The notes: a model not told the origin generated them from the letters alone. A DNA stretch of 64,000 bases from Thaumasiovibrio occultus (GCA_019703815.1 AP023052.1:744001-808000), one strand, 5' to 3'. Positions 21,727-31,647 are shown, numbered from the stretch's first letter. Translations and numbers: made by a program.

Positions 21727-23598
21727 TCAGACCCTGAATTTTTCCACCTCGGATTTGAGCTGATTGGCAAGCTCTGCGAGTGCGCTGGCTTGTTCAACGG
21801 CTTCCTGCGCTTCAACAGCAAGCTCGTCTGACACGCTGCGCACGCTTTGGGTGTTGCGGGTAATATCTTGGGTGACCAGCGATTGCTCTTCGGCTGCCGA
21901 GGCGATGTGGGTGGCCATATCGCTGATCTCGTTAATCGCCTTGGTGATATCTTGCAAGCTCGACACCGCTTGGTTGGCGTCGACCACACTTGTTTCTGCC
22001 AACTGGCGGCTATCCGTCATGTGAGTGACCGCTTCTTTGGTGATCCGTTTAAGGGTTTCGATGGTGGATTGAATTTCGGCGGTAGAGTCGTGTGTGCGCT
22101 GGCTCAGTACGCGAACTTCATCGGCGACGACGGCAAAACCGCGGCCTTGCTCTCCGGCACGGGCGGCTTCGATCGCCGCATTCAGAGCGAGTAGGTTGGT
22201 TTGCTCTGCGATTTCTTGAATCGCCGACAAAATGGTGTTGATGTTCTGGGTATGTTCATTCAGCGCGTTAATCACATCCGTCGCGGTTTGCACTTCACTA
22301 GCGAGCATGGAAATCGACGCTTGACTGGTGCCCACTTGCGCCGCGCCGCTATCAGAAAGTTGCACGCTCACGTGTGCCGTGCGGGCAGTTTGCTCGGCGT
22401 TGCTCGCCACTTCATTGGTGGTGGTGGCCATTTCTTCAATCGCCGCCGCAACGCTGGCGATATTATCTTGTTGCACACTGATGTTATGGGCGCGGTGCGT
22501 TGCTTGCGTCGCGGTTTGATGCGACTGCGCGCCAAGCTGATCTGCGACCGATTTCATTCGCGTCACCATCGCATGCATATGGCTGACAAATTGGTTGAAG
22601 TTATGGGCCAGTTCGCCCACTTCATCCTTGGTTCTTGGCTCTAACCGTTGAGTCAAATCGCCTTTACCTTGCGCAATCGTGCTTAACGCCTCAGAGACGC
22701 GGCCCAGATCGCGGAACAGAAAACCGATCAACGCGCTGATCGCAACGCCAATAACGGCGGTTATAATAAGGCTCATCACTGCTACGGCTTTAATCGCGTC
22801 ATACACCGCAGCAAACTCGATGGATTTATCGAGTTCAACCACCAAGGTCCAATTGGTGCCATTGATAGGCTGGAAGTACATCAAGTAGGTGTTATCAGCC
22901 GTCTCGAAGGGCACTAATTGCTTGGCATCAATCGCCGATGAAATCACGGCTTGGCGCAGATCTGGGTGGATATTGGTTGCCGGCTTTTGCATCAAGTCGC
23001 TATTGGCGTGGCCAAGGACTAAATCGTTTTCGAGTAGGAAGACACGGCTACCTTCACCGAGGTTCACTTGGGTCAGATCGTGGATCAGATCGTCTAAAAT
23101 AATGTCGCCTGCCACCACACCCAGCTGTTGGCCGTTATGCGTTACTGGTAAAGCCACTGAAACCAAGGTCTCTTTGGTGGTCACGTCTTGGTAGGACGAG
23201 GTAATGATCATGCCGTTTTGGGCGCTGGCTTCTTGATACCAATCGCGAGTGCGAGGATCGAAGCCTTCTGGCATTTCATCATCTACGCTTAAATGCATCT
23301 CGCCGGTGGCAGTGCCGAAGTAGACATCGTAGAAATCACCCGATAGGCGCGCTTGGATCAGTGCCGATTCACTATGCCCTTGGCGCTGTGATTGCGCCGC
23401 AGACGCGACGATTTGTCCTTGCGATGCAATCCATTCACTGAGCTTGTGACTGACAGCTGCCGCTACCGCTTGGGTTTTGACATAGACCGCTTGATTGCCA
23501 AACTGGTAATAGCTTTTTCCTATGATTACCGCCATCACAAGGGCCATGGCGAGAACAGCGGTGAGGGTGGCTCCGGTTAGTTTTTGTTTTAATGTCAT
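21727..23598 (-). CDS. Methyl-accepting chemotaxis protein with dCache sensor
   Basis: Transmembrane chemoreceptor of 623 residues. The start MTLKQKLTG (23598) is chosen because it begins the standard MCP N-terminus; an extension of 17 residues is possible. It has an N-terminal membrane helix, a periplasmic dCache domain ([11 protein letters not shown] near residue 110 and [10 protein letters not shown] near 155, the region that binds amino acids in related receptors), a second helix near 270-295, a HAMP domain, and the conserved signalling hairpin ([20 protein letters not shown]) near 475. It is divergent from the MetJ-controlled transporter gene, so an amino-acid ligand is plausible but unproven. 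Confidence 0.93.
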   Translation of the reverse strand: MTLKQKLTGATLTAVLAMALVMAVIIGKSYYQFGNQAVYVKTQAVAAAVSHKLSEWIASQGQIVASAAQSQRQGHSESALIQARLSGDFYDVYFGTATGEMHLSVDDEMPEGFDPRTRDWYQEASAQNGMIITSSYQDVTTKETLVSVALPVTHNGQQLGVVAGDIILDDLIHDLTQVNLGEGSRVFLLENDLVLGHANSDLMQKPATNIHPDLRQAVISSAIDAKQLVPFETADNTYLMYFQPINGTNWTLVVELDKSIEFAAVYDAIKAVAVMSLIITAVIGVAISALIGFLFRDLGRVSEALSTIAQGKGDLTQRLEPRTKDEVGELAHNFNQFVSHMHAMVTRMKSVADQLGAQSHQTATQATHRAHNISVQQDNIASVAAAIEEMATTTNEVASNAEQTARTAHVSVQLSDSGAAQVGTSQASISMLASEVQTATDVINALNEHTQNINTILSAIQEIAEQTNLLALNAAIEAARAGEQGRGFAVVADEVRVLSQRTHDSTAEIQSTIETLKRITKEAVTHMTDSRQLAETSVVDANQAVSSLQDITKAINEISDMATHIASAAEEQSLVTQDITRNTQSVRSVSDELAVEAQEAVEQASALAELANQLKSEVEKFRV

Positions 23599-23815
23599 AG
23601 AGTAGCACTCATCAGTGGGGTAAATGTTGCGCCTTAAATAGGCATGCAATGTCTATTTTGTGGTCCATAATAACATTGTCAATAAGTTAAGGGTTTGTTT
23701 ATCAATGGATTTTGTCGTTTGCGGGAAGTGTCAAAGTTGAAACATTTGCATGCCAAGTAACACATTTATAGGTGTCTAGCTTTTATGCTGCTGGTGGGTT
23801 TGTGTTTGGGCGTTT

Positions 23816-23847
23816 AGACGTCTAGATGTTGACATGGATAGATGTGT
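23816..23847 (+). promoter_or_regulatory. Tandem MetJ boxes overlapping a promoter
   Basis: Four adjoining 8-mers, AGACGTCT, AGATGTTG, ACATGGAT and AGATGTGT, resemble the MetJ met-box consensus AGACGTCT; the first matches exactly. A -35 TTGACA (23829-23834) with a 17-bp spacer and a weak -10 TAGTCT (23852-23857) lies inside them, so bound MetJ-SAM would block transcription of the NhaC-family gene. Confidence 0.75.
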
Positions 23848-23890
23848 AAATTAGTCTTCATCAAAATTACAGAATAACGAGCTTCAAAAC

Positions 23891-25213
23891 ATGACACGCA
23901 CAACATCAACGCCCACTGCTAGCGCTTTGTTACCTTTAGGGCTTTTCCTGACGCTTTTCATCGGAACTGGGGTTTATTACACCTTTACAGGTGTGGAGAT
24001 GGCGTTTTATCAATTAAAAGCTCCGGTCGCGGCCTTGCCTGCCGTGGTATTGGCAGTATTGCTGAGTAAAGAGAAGTTAAACACCACGATTGAGCATTTC
24101 TTTAAAGGGGTTGGTCATAGCGACATTATTGCCATGTGCATGATTTACCTGCTAGCGGGTGCATTTAGCACCATGGCGGTGGTCACCGGTGGCGCGAATG
24201 CGACGGTCAATTTGGGTCTGTCGGTGATCCCAACCGCGTTGATCTTACCGGGCTTGTTTGTGGTCAGTGCTTTTATTGCCACCTCAATGGGGACATCGAT
24301 GGGAACCATTGGTGCTGTGGCGCCGGTGGCCTTGGGGATCGCGCAAACAGCAGGGATCGATATCGCACTGACGGCGGGCGTCGTGATGAGTGGTGCGATG
24401 TTTGGCGATAACCTTTCTATTATTTCTGATACCACGATTGCTGCAACCCGCTCGCAGGGCTGTGAGATGAAAGACAAGTTTCGCGAGAACGTGAAAATCG
24501 CGATGCCAGCGGCGTTGATCGCCATGGTGATCTTTTTCTTCGCGAGTAAATCGACCCCGGTGCCGATGACATCGGATATCGAGTGGCTGAAAGTGCTGCC
24601 TTATATCACCATTTTGGTGCTGGCGGTCGCGGGTGTGAATGTGTTTGTCGTGTTATCGCTGGGCATTCTTTTTGCGGGTATCGTGGGCTTTGTCGAACTG
24701 GATGGCTTTACGGTTGCCACGTTTGCGAACACCATTTACCAAGGCTTTAGCTCGATGCAGGAGATCTTCTTGCTGTCGATGTTGATCGGTGGTCTGGGCG
24801 AGTTAATGCGTCGTCAGGGTGGGTTGGCGTTTATCACCGAGCAAGTGAGCAAAGTAATGCACCGTCATCCGCATCATCAACGCGGCGGAGAAGCGGCAAT
24901 TGCAGGTTTAGTGAGTTTAACCAACATCTGTACCGCCAATAACACGGTGGCGATTATTGTGGCAGGTGGCGTTGCGCGAGAAGTGGCGGAAGAAAATGAA
25001 GTGACTCCACGTCGCAGTGCCAGCTTGCTCGATATTTTCTCGTGCGTGGTGCAAGGGCTCTTGCCGTATGGCGCACAAGCTCTGTTGCTAGGTCAATTGT
25101 TTATGCTGTCGCCAATGACGGTGGTATCGCATTCTTATTACTGTATGTTGCTGGCGCTTGCTGCTGTTGTGGCGATCTTCATTCGCCACCAAAAGAGCGC
25201 GCGCAAAGCGTAA
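23891..25213 (+). CDS. metT: NhaC-superfamily transporter, probable methionine transporter MetT
   Basis: Inner-membrane secondary transporter of 440 residues with about eleven hydrophobic segments. Signature stretches such as FIATSMGTSMGTIGAVAP and GAMFGDNLSIISDTTIAATRSQG place it in the NhaC Na+/H+ antiporter superfamily. Members controlled by MetJ or methionine riboswitches have been named MetT and proposed as methionine transporters; here tandem MetJ boxes precede the gene, which supports that role over sodium export. A terminator follows immediately. Transport substrate is inferred from regulation only. Confidence 0.8.
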   Translation: MTRTTSTPTASALLPLGLFLTLFIGTGVYYTFTGVEMAFYQLKAPVAALPAVVLAVLLSKEKLNTTIEHFFKGVGHSDIIAMCMIYLLAGAFSTMAVVTGGANATVNLGLSVIPTALILPGLFVVSAFIATSMGTSMGTIGAVAPVALGIAQTAGIDIALTAGVVMSGAMFGDNLSIISDTTIAATRSQGCEMKDKFRENVKIAMPAALIAMVIFFFASKSTPVPMTSDIEWLKVLPYITILVLAVAGVNVFVVLSLGILFAGIVGFVELDGFTVATFANTIYQGFSSMQEIFLLSMLIGGLGELMRRQGGLAFITEQVSKVMHRHPHHQRGGEAAIAGLVSLTNICTANNTVAIIVAGGVAREVAEENEVTPRRSASLLDIFSCVVQGLLPYGAQALLLGQLFMLSPMTVVSHSYYCMLLALAAVVAIFIRHQKSARKA

Positions 25214-25242
25214 CGTATTCGCTAATATGCACGATTTTCATG

Positions 25243-25269
25243 ATCCCAGCCTTGTGCTGGGATTTTTTG
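25243..25269 (+). terminator. Rho-independent terminator after metT
   Basis: ATCCCAGC-CTTGT-GCTGGGAT followed by TTTTT; the stem is the same as in the kdsA terminator. Confidence 0.88.
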
Positions 25270-25588
25270 TTTCTCGCGCATGAGTTCAACGTAGTTAATT
25301 GAGCGTTTGCGGTACTAATCTTATTTATCCAAAGTGTTACCCAAACTACTCTGGTTGTGAAGATTGATAGCGCTAAAGGTATTAATGAGTCAAAACTCTC
25401 TATGCCTTTAAGGAAAGCTTGGTGGCTTGTAGTCGTAGTTAGTTAAGTTGTATTGTGATCTATTTATCATTAATGGTGAAATATCAATGCATTAATCGCT
25501 GTGTAATTTAGACTTTGACCGTTTTCGGCATGCTGTCGATAAATCAAATTATTTGCTGTCAGACACAGCTCATACATAGGTGAGAATA
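25270..25588. other. Leader region of the 5'-nucleotidase gene
   Basis: About 320 bp with no gene. A sequence TGTGATCTATTTATCATT near 25455-25473 resembles half a CRP site (good left arm, poor right arm), too weak to annotate. The ribosome binding site AGGTGAG lies just before the nucleotidase ATG. Confidence 0.4.
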
Positions 25589-27268
25589 ATGAAACACAAG
25601 GGTTTAGTGCGCACCGCGTTGTGCAGTGCAATTTTGGCTGGCTTGATGGGATGTACCAATGCTGAAGTTGAAACAGCGCAGGTACAGAATTGGGAGCAGG
25701 ATAAGACCTACCACTTAACTATTCTTCACACCAACGATAACCATGGCCGTTTCTGGCACAACCAAAATGGCGAATATGGCATGGCAGCACGTAAAACGCT
25801 GCTTGATCGTCTTCGCGCAGATGTAGAAGCGCAAGGTGGTACTGCATTGTTGCTATCGGGCGGTGACATTAACACCGGTGTGCCTGAGTCTGACATGCTA
25901 GATGCAGAACCTGATTTCAAAGGGATGAACCTACTGGGTTACGATGCGATGGCGCTAGGTAACCACGAGTTTGACAACACCCTTGATGTGCTAATGCAGC
26001 AACAAGAGTGGGCAGACTTCCCAATGCTGTCGGCGAACATTTACGATCGCGAATCCGGTGAGCGTCAATTCCAGCCGTACCAAATTTTTGAACAGCAAGG
26101 TCTGAAAATTGCGGTTGTGGGCCTAACCACCGAAGATACCGCGAAAGTAGTCAGCCCTGAGAACGTGGCGACTCTGGAGTTCCGCGATCCGAAAGCAGAA
26201 GCGCAGGCGCTGATCAACGAGTTGCAAGAAACCGAAAAACCGGACGTGATCATCGCGGTAACCCACATGGGTCACTATGTGGATGGTAAGCACGGTGTGA
26301 ATGCTCCAGGTGATGTGGCACTGGCGCGTTACATTGAAGCGGGTGACTTGGACATGGTTGTGGGTGGTCACTCACAAGAGCCTGTCTGTATGGAAGGCCC
26401 GAACATGTATAGCAAGACGTTCCGTCCAGGTGACGAGTGCCGTCCTGACCAACAAAACGGGACGTGGATTGTGCAAGCACACGAGTGGGGCAAGTACGTT
26501 GGTAAAGCTGACTTCGAATTCCGCAACGGTGAGTTGAGCCTAGTTAACTATGACTTGATCCCAGTGAACCTAAAAGAGAAGGTCACTCAAGAAGACGGCA
26601 GCAGTGTGCGCGTGTTCATTCAAGATGAAATCCCACACGATCAAGCGGTGAGCGACTTCTTGCGCCCATTCCAAGAGCGTGGCCAAGAGCTGCTGGGCGA
26701 AGTTGTGGGTGAAACCACCGGTAAACTGGAAGGTGACCGTAACGTGGTACGTTTCCAACAAACCAACCTAGGCCGCTTGATTGCTAAAGCTCACATGGAG
26801 CGCGCGAACGCTGACTTCGCAGTAATGAACTCAGGCGGTGTGCGTGACTCTATCGCAGAAGGTGAGTTCACTTACCGTGACGTTCTGATCGTTCAGCCAT
26901 TTGGTAACATCGTGACCTACACCGACATGGTGGGTGCAGAAGTGATTGATTACTTGAACGTTGTGGCGACCAAGCCAGTCGATTCAGGTGCTTACGCACA
27001 GTTCTACGGCGTTGAAATGACGGTTGAGAACAATCAAGTTAGCGACGTACGTATCGGTGGTGAAGCGATCGATCTAGAAAAAACGTACCGCTTTACCGTA
27101 CCTGAGTTCAACGCCGCAGGTGGTGATGGCTATCCAGTGATCACTGATCACGCAGGCCACGTGAACACCGGCTTTGTTGATGCAGAAGTGCTGAAAGCCT
27201 ACATGCAAGAAAACAGCCCAATCAACCCAGCGGATTTTGATCCTCAAGGTGAAATTGAGTACAAATAA
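25589..27268 (+). CDS. nutA: Secreted 5'-nucleotidase lipoprotein NutA
   Basis: UshA/NutA-type 5'-nucleotidase that dephosphorylates extracellular nucleotides so nucleosides can be taken up. The 559-residue precursor has a signal peptide with lipobox LMGC (cysteine near residue 22), so it is a lipoprotein as in marine vibrios. The calcineurin-type metal site is visible: HTNDNHGRF, GNHEFDN and THMGH; the C-terminal nucleotide-binding domain covers about residues 360-540 (NSGGVR and FNAAGGDGYP). The ATG at 25589 is chosen over an in-frame GTG nine bases upstream because AGGTGAG lies seven bases before it. A strong terminator follows. Confidence 0.95.
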   Translation: MKHKGLVRTALCSAILAGLMGCTNAEVETAQVQNWEQDKTYHLTILHTNDNHGRFWHNQNGEYGMAARKTLLDRLRADVEAQGGTALLLSGGDINTGVPESDMLDAEPDFKGMNLLGYDAMALGNHEFDNTLDVLMQQQEWADFPMLSANIYDRESGERQFQPYQIFEQQGLKIAVVGLTTEDTAKVVSPENVATLEFRDPKAEAQALINELQETEKPDVIIAVTHMGHYVDGKHGVNAPGDVALARYIEAGDLDMVVGGHSQEPVCMEGPNMYSKTFRPGDECRPDQQNGTWIVQAHEWGKYVGKADFEFRNGELSLVNYDLIPVNLKEKVTQEDGSSVRVFIQDEIPHDQAVSDFLRPFQERGQELLGEVVGETTGKLEGDRNVVRFQQTNLGRLIAKAHMERANADFAVMNSGGVRDSIAEGEFTYRDVLIVQPFGNIVTYTDMVGAEVIDYLNVVATKPVDSGAYAQFYGVEMTVENNQVSDVRIGGEAIDLEKTYRFTVPEFNAAGGDGYPVITDHAGHVNTGFVDAEVLKAYMQENSPINPADFDPQGEIEYK

Positions 27269-27291
27269 GCTTAGTGTTCTTGCTTAGAGAA

Positions 27292-27318
27292 AAACCCGCC
27301 AAATGGCGGGTTTTTTTG
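27292..27318 (+). terminator. Rho-independent terminator after nutA
   Basis: AACCCGCC-AAAT-GGCGGGTT followed by a T run. Confidence 0.9.
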
Positions 27319-27367
27319 TTTTCTAACCTCTAAATTACCTTACTTAGTAGGTGTTGAGCGTTCAATA

Positions 27368-28060
27368 CTAGCTAGTAAACGATAGAGGAATAAATCGATT
27401 GTTTGACCTTTCGAGGGTGATGGCGATGCCATTGCCTGTGCTGAAGGGGATATTGAACCCGACAAAGTTACTCTCTATGCTCCACGGGCACGTTCTTCTT
27501 TCAATCGTGAAACTGTAATAGTTATTTCTTGGCTCAACTTGTCCATCAAGGTGGCAAGTTCCTAACAATTTGTGCTCTTGTAAGTAAAGATCGAAATATC
27601 CATTCGTGTTCACGGTTAGCGTCGCATTACTACCTTGATAGGTATCAGCCAATGCGACGAGATCGACGACATTGGATGCTTTATCTAGCGCGGAGATCAA
27701 CGAGGTGTTGTTATACGTTGCGACAAAGTTAGCCTCGTCGTTGCCATTGAATGTAACGGTCGCTGAACCTGAATAGTTCGCACTACCAGAAAAATTATTC
27801 AGGTTAGAAAGCCTTAAGGAATTGCCATTGACTTTAATAGAGCGGCTCGTCAGGGACACATCGGTCGCGCTATCGGAGAAGGTGACGTAATCCGGCGCAA
27901 CAAACAATGTGCGGCTGTAAGTTGGGTTTCCTTCAAAATAGACGCCGCTGAAGCGGCTTAAATCGATGTTGTTTCCGTGGTTGTTGTCTGAACCGCCAAC
28001 ACTGATATTACATCCGGCGGCTGTAAAAGTGGTGAGAAGTATTACGGCTAGTTGCTTCAT
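27368..28060 (-). CDS. Putative lipoprotein of unknown function
   Basis: 230-residue protein with a signal peptide and probable lipobox (AAGC, cysteine at residue 17), followed by a Gly/Asn/Asp-rich linker. The mature part is rich in Ser, Thr, Asn and alternating hydrophobic residues, suggesting a beta-sandwich or barrel-like fold, and has two cysteines near the end (GTCHLDG and RRTCPW) that may form a disulfide. I do not recognise a family. It is convergent with nutA and stands alone. Confidence 0.75.
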   Translation of the reverse strand: MKQLAVILLTTFTAAGCNISVGGSDNNHGNNIDLSRFSGVYFEGNPTYSRTLFVAPDYVTFSDSATDVSLTSRSIKVNGNSLRLSNLNNFSGSANYSGSATVTFNGNDEANFVATYNNTSLISALDKASNVVDLVALADTYQGSNATLTVNTNGYFDLYLQEHKLLGTCHLDGQVEPRNNYYSFTIERRTCPWSIESNFVGFNIPFSTGNGIAITLERSNNRFIPLSFTS

Positions 28061-28307
28061 GCTGCCTTGCTCGGTGATTGAAAACGCGGCGACAATATCA
28101 CTATTAATAAAGTGATTATTAGTTATTCAGCGCGCTTTGGTAAAGTGTTTCGATAGGATTCACATTCGCTTCGCAATCGGTGGATGATTGCAGTTTTGGC
28201 TTAGTGACATTTCGTAAAATCAAGTACTAGGATTTCATAACTCTTTTCGCCCGCAGCAAAGACACAGTGGTACTATTGGGCTGTTTGTCATGTCTTATGA
28301 GGTCGCT

Positions 28308-28781
28308 ATGACGCCGGCTATCAATTTGCTCAAAAAGAAAAAAATCACGCACCAAGTTCATCAATATCATCATGATCCGGCCAATACGGATTTCGGCCAA
28401 GAAGCGGTGGATGCACTTGGGCAGGATCCTGCTCGTGTTTTCAAAACCTTACTGTTTGCCATGAACGGCGATCAGAAGCAATTAGCGGTGGCCGTGGTGC
28501 CAGTGGGGAAAATGCTCGATCTAAAATCGGCAGCCAAAGCGGCAGGGTGCAAAAAAGCTGAAATGGCCCAACCGACGGTAGCCGAGAAAGTAACAGGCTA
28601 TATTGTAGGAGGGATCAGTCCCTTGGGGCAGAAAAAGGCGTTGCCAACCTTTATTGATGCGAGTGCGGAAAACTTCGCTACCATTTGTGTGAGCGCCGGG
28701 CGTCGCGGGTTGGAGATCGAGCTTGCACCGAAGGATCTTGCCCTAATGTCGAGAGCTCACTTTGCGGATATCGCAAAATAA
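28308..28781 (+). CDS. ybaK: Cys-tRNA(Pro)/Cys-tRNA(Cys) deacylase YbaK
   Basis: Trans-editing factor that removes cysteine from mischarged tRNA-Pro. The 157-residue product [12 protein letters not shown]... belongs to the YbaK/EbsC family, with the GISPLGQKK motif near residue 105 forming the editing pocket. The ATG at 28308 is preferred over an upstream in-frame ATG because an AGG lies eight bases before it and it matches the family start. Confidence 0.93.
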   Translation: MTPAINLLKKKKITHQVHQYHHDPANTDFGQEAVDALGQDPARVFKTLLFAMNGDQKQLAVAVVPVGKMLDLKSAAKAAGCKKAEMAQPTVAEKVTGYIVGGISPLGQKKALPTFIDASAENFATICVSAGRRGLEIELAPKDLALMSRAHFADIAK

Positions 28782-28851
28782 ACAAACCGCAGATATCAAA
28801 GTTGCAAAGTAATTACCGGCGTTGTCGTTGAAGTTAGAGCGGAGGTAAGCC

Positions 28852-29235
28852 ATGCGAATGATGTTGTTGTTAGCTGGGGTGTTGTCGTTTCCGGTAATGG
28901 CTAATTCACTCACTGTGTGTCAATTGTTGTCGGACGATCAAGGCGGTGTCACTTATTGTCTCAATCGGCTTTCTTACCATGCCCAAATCCGTCTGGATGA
29001 AAACCTGGCCTCACTCCTTGCCGAGCGCGAAGAGCTCGATGTGATCACGCAGCAGCAATATCAGGCCGCCCAATCACTTACCGCAGCCCATGCACAGTTT
29101 TTAGGCTGGAGAGAAGCAAAATGCTTATCGGTAAAAGCGAGCTATGCCAGCGGCAATGGGGCAGAGCAAGCGTACCTTGCCTGTAAAACCGATGAAACGG
29201 TCGCGTTCGCTGATTGGCTTGGCCAGCAGCTATAA
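28852..29235 (+). CDS. LprI/DUF1311-type periplasmic protein
   Basis: 127-residue exported protein with a signal peptide cleaved after about residue 18 (VMA-NS). The mature part has four cysteines and a helical RLDENLASLLAEREEL...FLGWREAKC arrangement resembling the LprI/DUF1311 domain, a family that includes lysozyme-inhibitor-like lipoproteins. No lipobox is present. A strong GGAGGT ribosome binding site precedes the ATG. Family assignment is by motif pattern and moderately sure; function unknown. Confidence 0.75.
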   Translation: MRMMLLLAGVLSFPVMANSLTVCQLLSDDQGGVTYCLNRLSYHAQIRLDENLASLLAEREELDVITQQQYQAAQSLTAAHAQFLGWREAKCLSVKASYASGNGAEQAYLACKTDETVAFADWLGQQL

Positions 29236-29282
29236 TTTCCCACCAGCAAGTTAGCTCGCTTGCTGGTGGCGCTGTTAACAGT

Positions 29283-29888
29283 TTAATTGGCGCTGGTAGA
29301 ATGTGCGTAAATTGTACGTAGATTAGCGGCGAATAGCGTTTTCAGGTAATCAGAGTAAAACTCGGTATAGTGGATGCCGTGCTCATCTGCGATCTCCTCG
29401 AAATCAAAGTTATCGACGAACTCTAGCGTTGCATCGCGTAACAATTCCATTTCTTGCGATTCTTCGTCATCGTCGTAATCGACGGTCACTACTTCTGTGA
29501 TGGTACAGCTGCTATAGCGAGCCACAATCTCGTCAATGTTGTCATACGCGCCGTACGCATCGAGATAGAGCTCTTGCTCATCATTGTCGAACACTTTTGC
29601 TAAGAAGTGCACAGGCTCATCGTTGTCGTAAAGAACGGTAAGCTGTGCGTCGTAGCGGTCGATTAAGTTATCTAACATCGCTTCGGCATAAACCGCGCAG
29701 CCGTGATGCGCAAAGCGCAGCGCAAGATCATCGGCGGGCTTTTTCAGCCGTTGCGTGATCACCGCATCAAGCTCTTCGTCATTGATTTTTTCGACCATAG
29801 CCGGATAGGCCTTAACAAATTGTTCGGCTTCGTCTTGCTCCATTTCATGTCGGCTTAACAATTCGAGTAGATTGAGTTCGTTAGACAT
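29283..29888 (-). CDS. Acidic cytosolic protein of unknown function
   Basis: 201-residue, strongly acidic protein (many Asp/Glu, with runs such as VDYDDDEESQEME near residue 137) and no signal or membrane segment. The middle holds a predicted alpha/beta section (LTVLYDNDEPVHFLAKVFDNDE). It is expressed from its own unit, convergent with the DUF1311 gene. I do not recognise a family; codon use resembles neighbouring core genes, so it is probably a real lineage gene. Confidence 0.75.
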   Translation of the reverse strand: MSNELNLLELLSRHEMEQDEAEQFVKAYPAMVEKINDEELDAVITQRLKKPADDLALRFAHHGCAVYAEAMLDNLIDRYDAQLTVLYDNDEPVHFLAKVFDNDEQELYLDAYGAYDNIDEIVARYSSCTITEVVTVDYDDDEESQEMELLRDATLEFVDNFDFEEIADEHGIHYTEFYSDYLKTLFAANLRTIYAHSTSAN

Positions 29889-30090
29889 GTTTCACCTTAC
29901 TGCTGTAAATCCTTTCGGAGGGGATGATGAGGTGATTATCGTAAAGTTAAAGCGTGACGAGAGTTATTGGTAGTTTTCACTTTTGCGGTGCTTTTCCATA
30001 AAAAGTTGGAATAGAACTGAGGAGTAGGTGGCTAGACGGTACTATTTGAAGCGAGCGAAACGAGTATTGAATGCGGCTAAGATATTTCCA

Positions 30091-30583
30091 TCCGCCAGAA
30101 CGAGAAAAGTCCCGACTTTCGCGAGGCTTTCGAATGTGGTCGGTGAGGGGGATTCGATGCGACTGGGCCTCCAGCCCCTGACCCGATATGTTTCGTTGTG
30201 GCAGCCCCAGCTTTGTTTTACCGCTGGTGAGATATCTATCCGCCAGAACGAGAAAAGCCCCGACTTGCGTCGAGGCTTTCGAATGTGGTCGGTGAGGGGG
30301 ATTTGATGCGACTGGGCTTCCAGCCCCTGACCCGCTATGTGTCGTTGTTGAAGTCCTAGCTTTGTTTTACCGCTGCTGAGATGTCTATCCGCCAGAACGA
30401 GAAAAGCCCCGACTTGCGTCGAGGCTTTCGAATGTGGTCGGTGAGGGGGATTCGATGCGACTGGGCCTCCAGCCCACGACCCGCTATGTGTCGTTGTTGA
30501 AGTCCTTGCTTTGTTTTACCGCTGATGAGATGTCTATCCGCCAGAACGAGAAAAGCCCCGACTTGCGTCGAGGCTTTCGAATG
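30091..30583 (-). repeat. 149-bp tandem repeats carrying tRNA-Pro 3' ends and terminators
   Basis: Downstream of tRNA-Pro the sequence repeats at 149-bp spacing. Copies of the tRNA 3' end (minus strand TCGAATCCCC then CTCACCGACCA) lie at 30137-30157, 30286-30306 and 30435-30455, exactly in register with the real 3' end at 30584. Each is followed, in the direction of transcription, by a GCAA-loop terminator hairpin like that of the tRNA gene. The farthest copy is most diverged. The layout is analogous to the E. coli tyrT repeats that give rtT RNA. Confidence 0.85.
30549..30577 (-). terminator. Terminator of tRNA-Pro gene (first of four similar hairpins)
   Basis: On the minus strand AAGCCTCGAC-GCAA-GTCGGGGCTT is followed by TTTCTC. 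Equivalent hairpins occur near 30400, 30251 and, weakened, 30102. Confidence 0.8.
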
Positions 30584-30660
<77 letters not shown>

Positions 30661-30700
30661 ATTGTGCTCTGCAGTTCGCTGTGCCCTGCTGAGGTGGCCT

Positions 30701-30728
30701 ATATTACTCGGCAGATTTTTTTTGGCAA
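30701..30728 (-). promoter_or_regulatory. Promoter of tRNA-Pro
   Basis: Minus strand: -35 TTGCCA (30728-30723), 16-bp spacer, -10 TAATAT (30706-30701), then a GC-rich discriminator GGCCACC, consistent with stringent control. Confidence 0.75.
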
Positions 30729-30990
30729 GGGGTAAATCACACTTTTTTCTCTTTTAAATGCTGACTGCTGAACTTTTGTTCTTTGTCTCGAGATCTGGCG
30801 TAAATCCTGCTTCAGTTTTGAGCAAAACGTCACAGTTGTGCGTAACAGAGGGAATAAAACGTCAGCGCGTTTTACAGATTGAAGCAAACTTCGCCACTCA
30901 GTTTTCTGCCATTCATCAGGGACTAGCCTTTGCGGATCAATTTTTTTATGCTGAGAGCAGAGAGTTGTCTCCTGCTATTTGGAGGTCGAG
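30729..30990. other. Region between the divergent tRNA-Pro promoter and smrA
   Basis: About 260 bp. Apart from the GGAGGT ribosome binding site just before smrA I see no gene or clear operator. Confidence 0.4.
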
Positions 30991-31572
30991 ATGCACGACG
31001 ATGATGAAATGAGCCTATTTCGGGAAATGATGGCCGATGTGGCTCCGATGGCGCAGGATAAAATTGAACAAAAGAAAAAACATCTTGTGACTGATGCGCA
31101 TTTAGCACGGCAAGTCGCAGCGCAATCGCTAACAGAGAGTCAACCTGAATATTTGTCGATTGATTACGCCGATATGGTGAAGCCTGATGATGAGCTGGCG
31201 TTTAAGCGTGATGGGGTACAAGATGGCGTATTTCGTAAAATGCGCTTAGGTAAGTATGAGATCCAAGCGCGTTTAGACTTACACCGCAAAACCTTGGCAC
31301 AAGCGCGGGAAGAAGTGTTGCAGTTTTTGACTCAGTGTCAGCGAATGGATATTCGCCAAGTGGTGATCGTGCACGGTAAAGGTGAAAAATCTAATCCGCC
31401 CGCGTTAATGAAGAGCTTTTTGGCGGCGTGGTTGATGCAAATTAGCGATGTGCTGTGTTTTCACTCAGCGCTGCGCCAGCATGGCGGCGTAGGCGCGGTG
31501 TATGTTTCCATCAAAAAGAGCGCTGAGAAAAAGTTAGAGAATAGAGAGCGTCACCAAAAGCGTCTTGGCTAG
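30991..31572 (+). CDS. smrA: Smr-domain endonuclease SmrA
   Basis: 193-residue protein with a charged N-terminal half and a C-terminal Smr domain (about 90-175) showing the LDLH motif (RLDLHRKTLAQARE) and VIVHGKGEKS, with HGGVGAVYV near the end. These are the conserved Smr nuclease-fold signatures; N-terminal pattern (DDEMSLFREMM) matches SmrA/YdaL. The ATG at 30991 is chosen because GGAGGT lies seven bases upstream; an in-frame TTG at 30979 overlaps that site. Smr proteins have nicking or RNA cleavage activities; the substrate here is unknown. Confidence 0.92.
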   Translation: MHDDDEMSLFREMMADVAPMAQDKIEQKKKHLVTDAHLARQVAAQSLTESQPEYLSIDYADMVKPDDELAFKRDGVQDGVFRKMRLGKYEIQARLDLHRKTLAQAREEVLQFLTQCQRMDIRQVVIVHGKGEKSNPPALMKSFLAAWLMQISDVLCFHSALRQHGGVGAVYVSIKKSAEKKLENRERHQKRLG

Positions 31573-31647
31573 CCAATGTGGCGAGTGAAGATGTCGGCTG
31601 AGTGGCTTACGGGCGCAGTGAAATGCGCCCTTTTTGATCGTTGGTGA

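Noticed and set aside
23641-23815. Riboswitch upstream of metT
   Set aside because: No SAM-riboswitch-like structure seen; MetJ boxes explain regulation better in this lineage.
25455-25473. CRP site upstream of nutA
   Set aside because: Only the left half-site fits; the right half is poor.
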